A stretch of DNA of 64,000 nucleotides from Prototheca cutis (taxonomy: Eukaryota; Chlorophyta; Trebouxiophyceae; Chlorellales; Chlorellaceae), in the NCBI GenBank assembly GCA_002897115.2, contig BCIH01000016.1, positions 218,774 to 282,773 on the forward strand, given 5' to 3'. A model generated the notes under the pieces. The model ran no database searches. It worked only from the letters and a program-made list of their open reading frames with translations, and was not told the DNA's origin. Position 1 is the first letter of the stretch. Every line of letters starts with the position of its first letter. Shown in pieces: positions 23,493 through 33,587 of the stretch. Both the position numbers and the translations under genes were made by a program.

Positions 23493-26400
23493 TCAGTTGT
23501 GTGGCGCCCGGTCAGCGTGCGCGTCTTGCCGCTCATGCATGGGGCCTCCAAACCTCGGTTGCATCGTCCGTTCATCAAACTCCTTCCACCAGCTGCGCCG
23601 AGAGTCGTGACGGTGGTTGTGGGTTAGGGGTCGCAAATGGGCGCTTGAGCCCCTGAACAGGCACATGAAGGCTGCATTCACGGAAGCTGGCAGTCAGTCC
23701 CACAACTGATGCTGAGAAGTGTTCAAACCCTTGCTTGCTCCCCCAATGCAATGCCACCCGGACCCTGAAACCGTACACACTTGTTGACTCGGGTCGTCAG
23801 TGGCGCCGATGTGCCAGCTGGCTTGGATGCAGCTGATGGCTCCTTGCCGCCCTTTCCTCCCGGTTTCTTCAATTTAAGGCCGGGCAGAGTCAGGCTTGAC
23901 CTGCCGCCTCCAGCTCGGTCTGCGCTGCTGCCACTGCGGTGGCCGCCGCTGCCGCCGCCGCCGCTGGTGCTGCCCCCCGTTTCTCCGGGGGAAGGGGCCT
24001 TGCGCTGCTGGGCAGTGTCGTTTCTGTCCTGTGCTGCTGCGGCCCTCGGTGCTGACACAGTTGGGCCAGAGATCCTGCCCTCCGCCGCCCGAGCTGCAGA
24101 GTCAGCCTGGAACGCTGCCACCAAGCTGGTTGTTTCGGGGAAGAACCTCGCAAAAGCCATGGTTCCCTGGCCCAGGGAGTAGTGCTCCGCCTTGGGAGTC
24201 CCGGCGTCATCATATGCGACGGGAACCTCAGGCAGACCTGCTCAGGGACTCATCTCATGTGGTTGCATTGTTGTGTGCAATGCATGCTGGACGTATGCAT
24301 GCAGCGTCACTGCTACCAGGGGTGGTGCGAGAACGCGTAGGACGCCATCAAAACCGGCCCGCGAACAGAACACAGCATCACTAGGTAACATCTCCCCCTC
24401 CCTCCTCATCAGCGGTACCACCACCAGCTCACCTGGCTCCGGATCGGGTGTAGGCCAATGCACTGAACCCCACGCTGCAGGCAACTGTGTATGCTGGACA
24501 TCACCGCCGGAAAGCGGGTCCGGGTCTGCCGCCTGCTGCTGCTTAAAACGGGCTGGCTGGGCGCCTGTGAAAGGCTGCGGATTGCTGGCATCACTTGCCC
24601 CACCGCCCTGTTCGGGGTCCCCCGACACCGGGGCCACGTGGCTGGGCGCGTATCCAAAGAGAAGGGCACTGGTCTCACCCGCACCGGGTTCTGCTCCGCC
24701 CTGCCCCTGGACCTTGGTCAACTCCACGGTTTGGGACAGCGGGCTGCTGGGCGCCTCGGCATGGTCTGGATTAGGAATACCGATTCGGGTTTATTGCTGT
24801 GGGTTTCCCGTGGTTAGCTGTTTTGAAGAGGAGCGTGCTGTGCGTGTGCCCCCCCCCTCAACACAAACACAGGCAGACAAAAAAAATCCCCCGGAACTTT
24901 CCGCATACTCTTCATGAGCAGAGCCAGGAGGGGTTTGGTGGCGGCGCCAAATCCAAGGATGCTGATGATGACGACGGTCAACGTGGTGGTTATGATTGTG
25001 GCGTCGCTGCTGCCCGGCAGCAGGGTGTAGACGAGGGCAACGCTGACCGCGCCACGCATGAGACCGGCCCACCAGATGACGACACACTCCCGGGTGGACA
25101 GCTTGACAGAGGATAAGAGGTTGTGCAGGCACGCCACGGGCACCACGAATGCCGCACGGGAGAGCAGCAGCAGCAGCAGGATGATCCAAAACATCCACAG
25201 CAGGGCCGGCACATTGGTTGCCTGGGCGGAGACGGGTTGGGTGGGGATCGGGACCATCTGTCAGCACCGGGCAGGGGAGATGATGGACATTGAACAATGC
25301 TCCCGGCAGCAGGTTGTTGCTGTGCATGCAGTCCACAAGATCAAACCCCAAGCTGCCGTCCTTACCTTCCATTTGGCGGGGTCCAGGGCATCCATGCCGC
25401 AGATGATGAAGATGATGCCCTCTGACACGTAGCTCAGCGTGGCAAAGGCCTGGATGGTGGTGGTCCTGCAGTGGGTGAGTCACAGTCGGATGGTCGGCGA
25501 TGAGTCAATGCTGTCGTGCCTGCGGCCTGCAGTGCCGCACTCAGTCCAAGGGGCCGCTCTTTCTTGCCTGGATTGTTTGGAGATGTTGTGCAGGGCGTAG
25601 TGGGAGATGCTGATGGCAGACACGAAGAGCGCCACGATGCCGCTGAGCCCCGCTACTTCACCCAGCAGGTAGGACAGGTAGGCCATGAGCCCAATAAAGG
25701 AAACCTCATGCTGCGTTCCATGAAAGGACAGCCGGCGCAGGCACANCGCGGTGACAAGACCCAGAAGGGTCCCGAGCGCCACGCTCGCCAGCAGCAGGTA
25801 CAAGAAAGTGCCAAAAATAGAAAAGGCGATGCGAACAGTGAGGTCCGATGCGCCTTGCAGCTCCAAGTCCTGGCGATTGGGGATTGATCGATCGATTGAT
25901 CGATGGTGCAAAGGGGGTTGTTGCTGGTGGTGTTGTGCATCGCGGTTTAGTAGGTTGATTCTGTCGAGAAAAAGGAGTCTACGTTCGCATCCATTGGGGG
26001 GGAGACCTCCTCCAGGCTGCTAGGGGTGGGCGGGCAGGCAGGCACAGCTCTCTACCTACAGAACCCAGCATTGCATTGCAGGGCGCCCCGACACCACATC
26101 ACCACCACACACCTTGATCGTGGACAGGAGGACGATGGAGGTGGCATCGTTCAGCACGCCCTCACCAAACACCACCGAGTAGAGCAAGGGGTAGCGTTCC
26201 TTATCCAGAACCTGCAGTGGGTATGGACGGGCAGGCATGCCGTCAGGTGTGTGGACGATGATTCATAATGCACTGGCCATGCATCCATTGCAACCTGTTA
26301 TGCTGAATTCACTGCCCGGTTTCACAAACAAAAACACCTGGCAACCAGTGAATAACAACAGAAAAACTCTTCAGCACACTTGGAGCGTGGCGACTGAGTC

Positions 26401-26540
26401 TGTTGCGGCCATAATGGCTCCAAGGCCCAGGCACTCCTGTGGGAACAACAAGATAGAAGGGTGTTTGTATGCGTGGAGCCAGGCACCAAGCAAGCGCATG
26501 TCTTTCCCTACACGCGCGCGCGCGCGCACGCACGCACGCG

Positions 26541-26613
<73 letters not shown>

Positions 26614-27487
26614 CGACCCCTGATGACACACCCCAAAGGTGAGCTGTCCCCGGAGGCAGAGCCAGAGGCCTGTGGAGATGAGGGCAAAGCAGGCATAGGT
26701 GCCGGCGATGCCAAACCCGCTGATGGTAAGGAATTCCTTGAAGAAATGGCGTTTCCGAACAGAGAGCCCCGCATAGAAGATGATGGGCGGCAAAAGGAAT
26801 CTGCATGCGTTGCGGAGAGGTCGAGCATTGGGTTGGGGGGAAGGGGGCGATGCAGCGCAGTTACGTCCTTCTGGCAGCAGGGTGCAATTCGGCACTCCAA
26901 TGTTCCTCCAGCCCAAGCAACGGCTGTGGCAAATGTTCAGTGGTCATCAACCCCTTCACGTAATGATCCCGATGGTGCTGGATGTGATGAGCGGATGCAG
27001 GACCAGCACAGCGACCCTCAACCCCGTCGAGAAAACAAGTAATAGGCCTCTCGCACGTGAAGAAACTGGACGAATTAAAGGAAAGAATGGATTCGACAAC
27101 GGTGTCTGAGAGGAAAAGGGCGTTCGCCGCCAGCAGGATGCCTCCGAGTGCCAGACCCAAGATGCATGCAAAGCTCCCTTCTCCAATCACAATGACCCTG
27201 CCGAGATGGAAATAGATCACGGGGGTTGTGGGAGAGCGTTGCCAGTATTGAGTCCTTCAAGGGGGGCTGCGGGGTTACCCACAGGAGCCTGCCCCACAAG
27301 AACCACGACGACGAGCACCCGAGCACCCGAGCACCAGTGCAATGGCTTCCGCCTCCCCACTCCACTCTTGCCTGCTGGCCAGAAGCGATCCAACGGTGAT
27401 CCATAACACGAGTAGAATCACGAGGAGGGCTGCGAGATGTGAGGAAGGTTTGCACTTGAGTGACAGGCCGGGTGCCAGGGCGTCCAT
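23493..27487 (-). CDS. NHX-type Na+(K+)/H+ antiporter with long cytosolic tail
   Basis: Cation/proton exchanger of the CPA1 NHX family, likely vacuolar or endosomal. Core exons, going down from about 27487, carry the amiloride-site helix FLLPPIIFYAGLSVRKRHFF, AIMAATDSVATLQ with the conserved ATDS, YSVVFGEGVLNDATSIV with the ion-binding ND, GLMAYLSYLLGEVAGLSGI, CGMDALDPAKW, and VIWWAGLMRGAVSVALVYTLLP. The tail exons 24433-24765, 23781-24237 and 23493-23592 join in phase and end with WWKEFDERTMQPRFGG, the counterpart of the WWYRFDD...RPVFGG motif of plant NHX C-termini. This places the true end some 750 bp beyond the first plausible stop at 24242. The Ser/Pro/Gly-rich tail (about 300 residues) is much longer than in plants. 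Start at 27487 is the first good ATG before the first hydrophobic helix; exon 1 likely ends at 27335. Confidence 0.86.
26551..26612 (+). repeat. (CA)31 microsatellite in an NHX intron
   Basis: About 31 CA units preceded by a CG/CACG-rich stretch from 26513; it lies in an intron of the antiporter gene and is expected to be polymorphic. Confidence 0.95.
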
Positions 27488-27997
27488 GTCTCGATGGCCA
27501 GGGTGTTGACCCAGCTGCACCGACCTGTCTCCAAGCTGGCATGGGGTTCTTCACCCGATGACGTTGAAGACAGCAAAACCTGGGTGATGGGACCCGCCCC
27601 CATGCCCTATCGGGGCACTGTGACGCGGCTGACCGCCCCGTCAACTGGCCCACGGGGACCCAGCGCCGAAGTCCTGAGGACCAGCGATCTCCCAAGACCC
27701 TTTCTCTATCAAACAGTACTGCACATTATATCAAATTCCAGATTCAGTTCAGAACCGAAAGATCAGGTATTGGGAATGCGTGATAGATGGATGCGGCCAT
27801 GCGTTATTAGGGGCCCCATCGGGGTCCCAGTTCCGCCGAGAGATGAGTGCCCCCACCCCGGGGCGGGGATCCGTCTCCGGGACCATGCCGGCGATGCCTC
27901 TAGGACAGCATACACAAGACACCAAACACCTCGATGGCGTCCGGCATAAGAAGAATTTGGTTCTTGTGCGCATTTGTGCATTTCTATTGCATCCATT
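27488..27997. promoter_or_regulatory. Divergent intergenic region NHX / CX9C gene
   Basis: About 510 bp between two divergent start codons; an AT-rich patch at 27715-27775. No gene recognised. Confidence 0.35.
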
Positions 27998-28364
27998 ATG
28001 CCAGAGGCGGCACCTCCTGCCAGCTCCTCGGACCCCCTCTGCACCCGTGCGGCAGCCGCGCTGCTCAATTGCGTTGCCAGTTCCCAGTACGAGAAGAGCA
28101 AGTGTGAGGAGCAGCTTGCGGCACTGCGGAAGTGTGTTACCCAGGAGGTGGGTTCCTGAATCGACAACCCCCCCTGGGGCGGTGGTGTGCACAGGATTGG
28201 GTGCAGCGGGGGGTTATGGAGCTGTGGGGGATCCATCTGGAAGGTTGGTGCCTTCGGCTGGCCAGCACCCCAGGCACAACAAATTGATGTCGGAACCGCG
28301 TGCACTCTCACACCCATTACTGCAGAACGTGGTCGATTTCAAGCTCAAGGAGCCAAAGGCTTGA
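27998..28364 (+). CDS. Twin CX9C (CHCH) small protein
   Basis: Probable mitochondrial intermembrane-space protein imported and oxidised by the Mia40 pathway. Exons 27998-28147 and 28326-28364 give 62 residues. The two cysteine pairs are exact: C15-TRAAAALLN-C25 and C36-EEQLAALRK-C46, that is CX9C...CX9C with ten residues between, the helical-hairpin CHCH fold. The short tail NVVDFKLKEPKA is encoded by the second exon. Members of this class serve cytochrome c oxidase assembly, complex I and other roles; the sequence does not choose among them. It follows the NHX start on the other strand. Confidence 0.82.
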
Positions 28365-28457
28365 GTGTCTGCAGTGACAACTGACAGAGCGAGGAGCGGG
28401 AGGGTGTTGTTGGCTGTGGCGCTTCCATCCCTTTGTTTCGTTGCAAGGCTCCGACGG

Positions 28458-29117
28458 ATGGTGGTGTTTAACACCGTCGCCTGGCACCGCCTGGTGGCCA
28501 AGACACGGCAGTCTCGGACGGCCCTGGTCACCTTTGTCGGAGCGTGCCTGGCCGTGCCGTACTTTCTTGCCGAGGCCATCCAGGGCGCCACCAACAATGA
28601 GCGTCGGGAGGTGGCGCTGAGGAAGGAGCTGCAGGCGCACGGAACCATGGACAGCCAGGTGTGTGGAAAGATGAGGGTTCTGGGGAAGAGGACGCCCTGG
28701 ATAGATGGAGGAGCTTCTCGGCACACATGGGTACACATGGCGGTGACTTCCATTTTGGGTCGCTTCAGCACGGCGTTTCCTCCCCCACAAAGGCATGTAG
28801 CCTACTCCTTATCTGGGCTCCTCTTTTCGACGCAGATCTACACGAGGGAGCAACATCGGCGCTTGCAGTCATTCTTTGACGAGCTCAAGTCGCCGGAGAA
28901 GTCAGAGGCGGCTTACAGGGCAGCCCTCGAGTACGTTTTGGATGTTTTGATTCATGTGTGGCTGGTGTGTGCAGGGGCCAATGGCTCCTGAATCTTCCTT
29001 CGACCATCTGGGCCCACTGTTTGCTTCACATCACACACTCCCAGGGGCAACACGCTGGTGGGCAGTGAGTCTGACGAGCCCCCGAAACTGATCCGAGGCC
29101 GACAGCAGCCGCGCTGA
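28458..29117 (+). CDS. Small single-pass membrane protein, unrecognised
   Basis: I do not recognise this family. Exons 28458-28658, 28836-28930 and 29045-29117 close in phase to 122 residues. A basic amphipathic start (residues 1-20, AWHRLVAKTRQSR) leads into one hydrophobic segment (about 21-41, TALVTFVGACLAVPYFLAEAI), then a charged helical region containing REVALRKELQAHG and EQHRRLQSFFDELKSPEKSE, and an acidic/basic tail. The layout suggests an organellar membrane-anchored protein with a helical soluble part. It lies 93 bp after the CX9C gene in the same direction. Confidence 0.6.
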
Positions 29118-29430
29118 GCGGCGTCTTGCATGATGGGGACTGCCCTGTCGCTGAAGAATTGGTTGCACTGGATGGAGGAATCAATACCAATCACTTTGTA
29201 GTACGAATAGAGAATGACCAAAGTCAGACGGTGCAGACGGGTGGGTTGTGGAACATTTGCATGGGCTTCCTGAGACCCAGTACAAACGTGGGCCAATTTC
29301 GTACGGTGTGTGTTAGGGTTCGGCCGGAGTGCACTCTCATTCCGCAAAGGCACCGGCAGCCTCATGAACAACTTCACTCTCCAATTGACATGGGTCGTTC
29401 GTATTTCTGGTAAGGGCTTGGCTCGAAGCC
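29118..29430. other. Intergenic
   Basis: About 310 bp between two plus-strand genes. Nothing recognisable. Confidence 0.4.
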
Positions 29431-31068
29431 ATGGATGCGACTGGAGTACTGCCTGGGCGGCGGTGCCTCGCCGGCACATCAGTCCATCCGGCAAGACCCG
29501 CGATCAAGCGATTATGGCAATGGACCGCCACGGCAGAGGGCCCATGCAGGGCTCGCACGTCTACCTATGGAGTGTCATGGTCCACGAGGCATGCCGGGAC
29601 TGGAGTGTTCACCGCCCAGCGCCTGCCACCCAGGCCATGCCAGCTGTGCCGCCTGGACAGGAGCCGCCCTCACCAGGGCGTGGCCTGCGCCGCACTGCCT
29701 TCACAGGCCCTGCTTGCCTCCAACCCCTGGGGTACGCACTGATGCTGGGGGGAATATTCTGTGGATGTGTTGCCAAGTGGTGAAGAAGAACCCCAATCCC
29801 GTGACGCACTTCTCGGTGGCATCCTCTCCTTCCCCTAACCCACACCCACCCACCCACACTCGTGCATACAAATAGGTATCTGGAGTGTGCTGACGTGTCT
29901 GGGTGCGTGGTCGCTGGCGGCAGAGCGGACACGGATCGGCCGCGCCCTGTCGGCCCCATTGTTAGCAACGCTTGGTGGGCTGGTGGCCAGCAATCTTGGG
30001 CTCATCCCATCCCATTCCCCCGCCGTCTACGGCATTGTCAACGGCACGCTACTGCCCCTGGCCATCCCGCTGCTGCTGTTTGGTGCCGACCTGCGAGTCA
30101 TCCTGGCCCGGACGGGGCGGTACCTGGCCGCGTTTGTTGCTGGGTCGGTTGCCACGGCCGCGGGNGGCGCCGCCGCATACGCTGTCGCCGCACGGTGGTT
30201 GCGGGCGCTGGGACCTGATGGGCCCAAAGTCGCGGCGGCGTTGACTGCCCGGCACATTGGCGGGTCGGTCAACTACGTTGCGGTGGCGGGCATGCTGGGG
30301 GTGAACCCGGGCATGCGTGCCGCGGCCATCGCCGCCGACGACCTAATGGTCACGCTCTACTTTCTTTCCATCTATGCCCTCGCCGCGCACGTGCCACCCG
30401 AAGGGAGGGCGGTGGAGGGCGGCGGAGGGGATAGTGGCGACGGTGGGAGTGCCACTGCCGCCTATTACACCGATGAATGTACCGCCACCACGACGACAAC
30501 AGCAGGACCTTCCATCGCACAAACCGAGCACCCGCCCGCGGCAATAACCTTGACGAGTGCAACCACAGCGCTGGCGGCGGCGTGCACGCTGTGTTTTGCG
30601 GGCCAAGCTGGGGCGGTCGCACTGGGGCGCCCCGGCGCCGCGATCCCGGCCATCACGCTGGTCACGGTGGCGGCAGCCACGGTGTTGCCCGGTCTGCTCC
30701 GGCCGCTGGTGCCCGTGGCGGATGTTTTAGGTGGCGTGCTGATGCAAATATTTTTTGCCGCAGTGGGCGCGGGCGGTGACCTGGCTGCCGTGCGCGCTCA
30801 GGGGCCCGCTGTACTGCTTTGGTCGGCGCTGTCCCTGACGCTGCACGTGGCAGGGGTGCTGGCTGCGGAGAAGCTCTTCTCGTTCAAACGCAAGGAGACG
30901 GCGCTGGCGTCCAACGCCAATGTCGGCGGGCCAACCACCGCTGCGGCCATGGCAGCCGCCAAGGGCTGGCACTCGGCCGTCGTCCCGTCCCTGCTGATTG
31001 GAATATTTGGATACGCCATCGCAACATTTATCGGCATCGCCATGCACCGGCTCTATACCGCCATGTAG
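29431..31068 (+). CDS. DUF819 integral membrane protein, plastid type
   Basis: Polytopic membrane protein of the DUF819 family, found in bacteria and in plant plastids; transport substrate unknown. Exons 29431-29731 and 29876-31068 give 497 residues. Exon 1 (about 100 residues, Arg/Ser/Thr/Pro-rich, almost no acid) looks like a chloroplast transit peptide. The fold begins at the intron: NPWGIWSVLTCLGAWSL, then AAERTRIGRALSAPLLATLGGL, LPLLLFGADLRVIL, and the duplicated signature ARHIGGSVNYVAVAG / ASNANVGGPTTAAAMA. Between the halves is a hydrophilic Gly/Ser/Thr insert of about 50 residues. One N (30165) falls in a codon. Start chosen because it gives the transit peptide and fits splicing phase. 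Confidence 0.85.
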
Positions 31069-31582
31069 TTGATTTGTGAGCAGCATACGTCATTACAAGC
31101 GTGGCCTGGTGGGGAAAACTTCTTCAGTGATCGCTCGCTGGGGGTCGCATGGCAAACAACAGCGACAGGGCCCCGAAAAAAAGGAAAGAGAGACAGGGTT
31201 GCGTGGCAATGCACAAGGCGGAAGGGCAAGCCGTGCCAATGGTCCCTTGCAGGTTCAACAATACTGCGAGGGGGCCCAATGCCCTCGGTGCACGGTCACA
31301 GAAGACGGGGCTTCCACAGCCGCCGAATGGGGGATTTTGTGTGGGGACTTGTGTGTGCTTTGGAGGGGGGGGTAAATCGGACAAGGGGCTTTCTGTGGAG
31401 CCTCTCTGGGGACGCAGATCGGGCGTCAAGGAGAGCCCAGTCGCAGAGTTGCCGGGATGACATGCAATTTCAATGCAGTACTCAACAGCAGGGTTTTCTT
31501 GGGTCTATGGTGTTGCACAGGCGATTCTTCTTCATCCTTGGTCAAGCGACCGCGCAGTTCCAGGGGAGAGGATGCGACCCAG
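31069..31582. other. Convergent 3' flanks
   Basis: About 510 bp after the DUF819 stop. No gene recognised. Confidence 0.4.
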
Positions 31583-32572
31583 TCAGGGAGTGTCATCGGC
31601 AGGGGCCCCTGGCCCACCCTGTCCCGCTTGCCATGCTGTCATGGCAAGTTCCCACGCTTCATACGACCGTTTCCAGGCGACGTACTCTGCTTCCCAGGTC
31701 TTGCACCGCTGTGCATAGGCCTCTGCCACCTGCTGCCAGCGCTGCTGGTCTGTGATACTGAGACCGCTGTGGCCACCATGATAATCATGTTGTCCATTGC
31801 ACGCTGTCAGACTTAGGCAAGGCAGCTGCTCGGGTTCGCGGTCGTCCGACAACAGCACCGACAGGAGGCCGCCCCCGCGGGGGCCGCCCGCGGGGGCGCT
31901 GCTGCTGCCGAACGTCCGCCACGGCTGTGGTGCGCTGACCGAGGGAGAAAGACCGGGAAGAAAGGTGGTCGAAGCGGGCCGGACACGGCCGAATCCGTCT
32001 GCCTTCGTGGGGCTTGAGGGTACAGTGCAGGGTGCTGAAGAGTAACCCGACACGCGGGGCGGCCTGGGGGCGCCGCCGTGTCTGCTAGTGGAACTCTTGG
32101 CTGTCGTTCCGCCACGGTCGCCATCTCCATCGCCCTGCAGCCAGGCGTCGCGAAAGCTCGGGCTCAGGACCTCGGCGTCCGGCCCGTGCCGGGCGTTTGT
32201 GCCGTCGCCAGCGGTAGATCGGGTGGCAGTCAGGTCCTCCACCCCAGTCGACCGGCTGGGGATGGGCGCGGAACTCGAGCGCTTGAACCCCGGGGGCGCC
32301 GCCGAACTCGCACCGCTGGATCCGCGCTCGTCATCTGATGCGCTGCCACTGCTGGAACCAGAGGTGGAGCAGGAATCGTCGCTGTCACTGCTGCGCCATC
32401 GCGGACGAGAGCGAGGGGGCTTGGCACTCCATCGGGGAGCCCCTCCGTGCGGCAGCACGATGTCTGCGGCCGCTGCCCGGGCCGGGGACCAGGACTGCAG
32501 CGGTGAGCCGGTCACGGGGGCGCTGGAACCCAGGATGGCAGGTGCGCCAATGCCTCCGCTCCGGGCTGTTGC
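31583..32572 (-). CDS. Ser/Pro-rich protein with aromatic heptad helix, unrecognised
   Basis: Open frame without a family match. No ATG occurs near its 5' limit; it begins naturally at a splice acceptor (ctgcag at 32573-32578), so at least one upstream exon is missing. About 250 residues are Ser/Pro/Gly-rich and disordered (RSSDSDDSCSTSGSSSGS and similar). The last 55 residues form a predicted helix in which aromatic residues recur every seven positions: W, Y, W, W, W, W starting about 51 residues before the stop, with Tyr at the +4 position of two heptads. The opposite strand is also open here, so the coding strand is moderately, not fully, secure. Confidence 0.5.
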   Translation of the reverse strand, partial: ATARSGGIGAPAILGSSAPVTGSPLQSWSPARAAAADIVLPHGGAPRWSAKPPRSRPRWRSSDSDDSCSTSGSSSGSASDDERGSSGASSAAPPGFKRSSSAPIPSRSTGVEDLTATRSTAGDGTNARHGPDAEVLSPSFRDAWLQGDGDGDRGGTTAKSSTSRHGGAPRPPRVSGYSSAPCTVPSSPTKADGFGRVRPASTTFLPGLSPSVSAPQPWRTFGSSSAPAGGPRGGGLLSVLLSDDREPEQLPCLSLTACNGQHDYHGGHSGLSITDQQRWQQVAEAYAQRCKTWEAEYVAWKRSYEAWELAMTAWQAGQGGPGAPADDTP

Positions 32573-33587
32573 CTGCAGATCGAGATGAATGGGTGTGTGG
32601 GGAAAGTCTTGTACCTAGCAGTCCGCGTCTGTATGAACAATGGCTTTCCACTGTCGTACACTCTGCATGACAAGTACAACAACTCCATGCCTTGGATCGG
32701 GCGGCGCGGGCAGAGGGCGGCGTGGGTGGAAGCAACGGGGATCGCTTAGGCATCGCCAATGGTGGGTGCGGCAAGGCAGCCGGGTCCGAGGCCGGCTCTG
32801 ATTCGACCTGCCCGTGCTGCACGATGGCACGGCAGAACCATGAGAATATGCATGCAGTGCAGCGTGCAACAGCGCGTGGATGCTCAGATCAAGCCCAGTT
32901 GCACGTCCCGCCTACCTTGTCGATTCCGGTGCCCTTGCGGCACGGGAAGCAGGGAGTGAGATCCGCCTGGAGCTGCTGCGCGTCCCCATTTGCAAGCGCG
33001 CCTTTGACAAGCAAGCTCTGTTCTGAAAAAGGGCTGGTCTTGTCTGGCGGTCCCATGCCGCTGAGCTGCACCTCGCAACCCTCCAGGCCTCCCAGGGGTG
33101 GGAGCCTGGGTCCGGGTCACAGCGAGTTCTCTGTAACCGGCATCGCCGCCAGCTCTCAAGCAAGTCACCTCTCGCCAACAGTTCAGGAAAAATTGTCATG
33201 CCGGGTGCAGGTGTGGGATGGACCCTTGGTGGGTGCACTTAACTTCGCCCGAAACCAAACTTTCGTGACAGTGAGAGGGGCTCCCCCCACCATGCTCACA
33301 GGTACCGGAGCACGTGGCCATGGATGTTTTGCCCCTTTCCCCACGCTGCTCGTTCATCCTCCAGCAGGCAACCATGCAATCCACACGTATGTATACAAGG
33401 GATACGCAGCATCCAGTGCATGGGGCAATGTGATCCAGTTGCAAGCTAGGCATTCCATTCCACGTTGGAACACGGATGCAACCAGCACCCCCCTTTCAAG
33501 CCCAGTCTGTTGACCCATCCTTGGCCTCAAACAAATAAAGTTGCACTATTCGGGAGGCACTGCTGATAACGTAAGCAGGACCTGCAA
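32573..33587. other. Intergenic / possible 5' exons of the flanking minus-strand gene
   Basis: About 1 kb. Short open frames occur on both strands around 32590-32760 but none matches a known family. The rest holds nothing recognisable. Confidence 0.35.

Noticed and set aside
24242..24727. Reading 24242 as the end of the NHX gene
   Set aside because: A donor at 24432 and acceptor at 24238 link in phase to exons that end in the conserved NHX C-terminal motif.
26551..26612. CRISPR-like or tandem-repeat array
   Set aside because: Simple dinucleotide repeat without spacers; no CRISPR expected or seen in this eukaryotic DNA.
26461..26640. Open frames made of His/Thr or Cys/Val repeats
   Set aside because: Translations of the (CA)n microsatellite in an NHX intron.
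32088..32588. Plus-strand 166-codon frame opposite the Trp-heptad protein
   Set aside because: No motif; the minus strand has the regular aromatic heptad, which is hard to get by chance.
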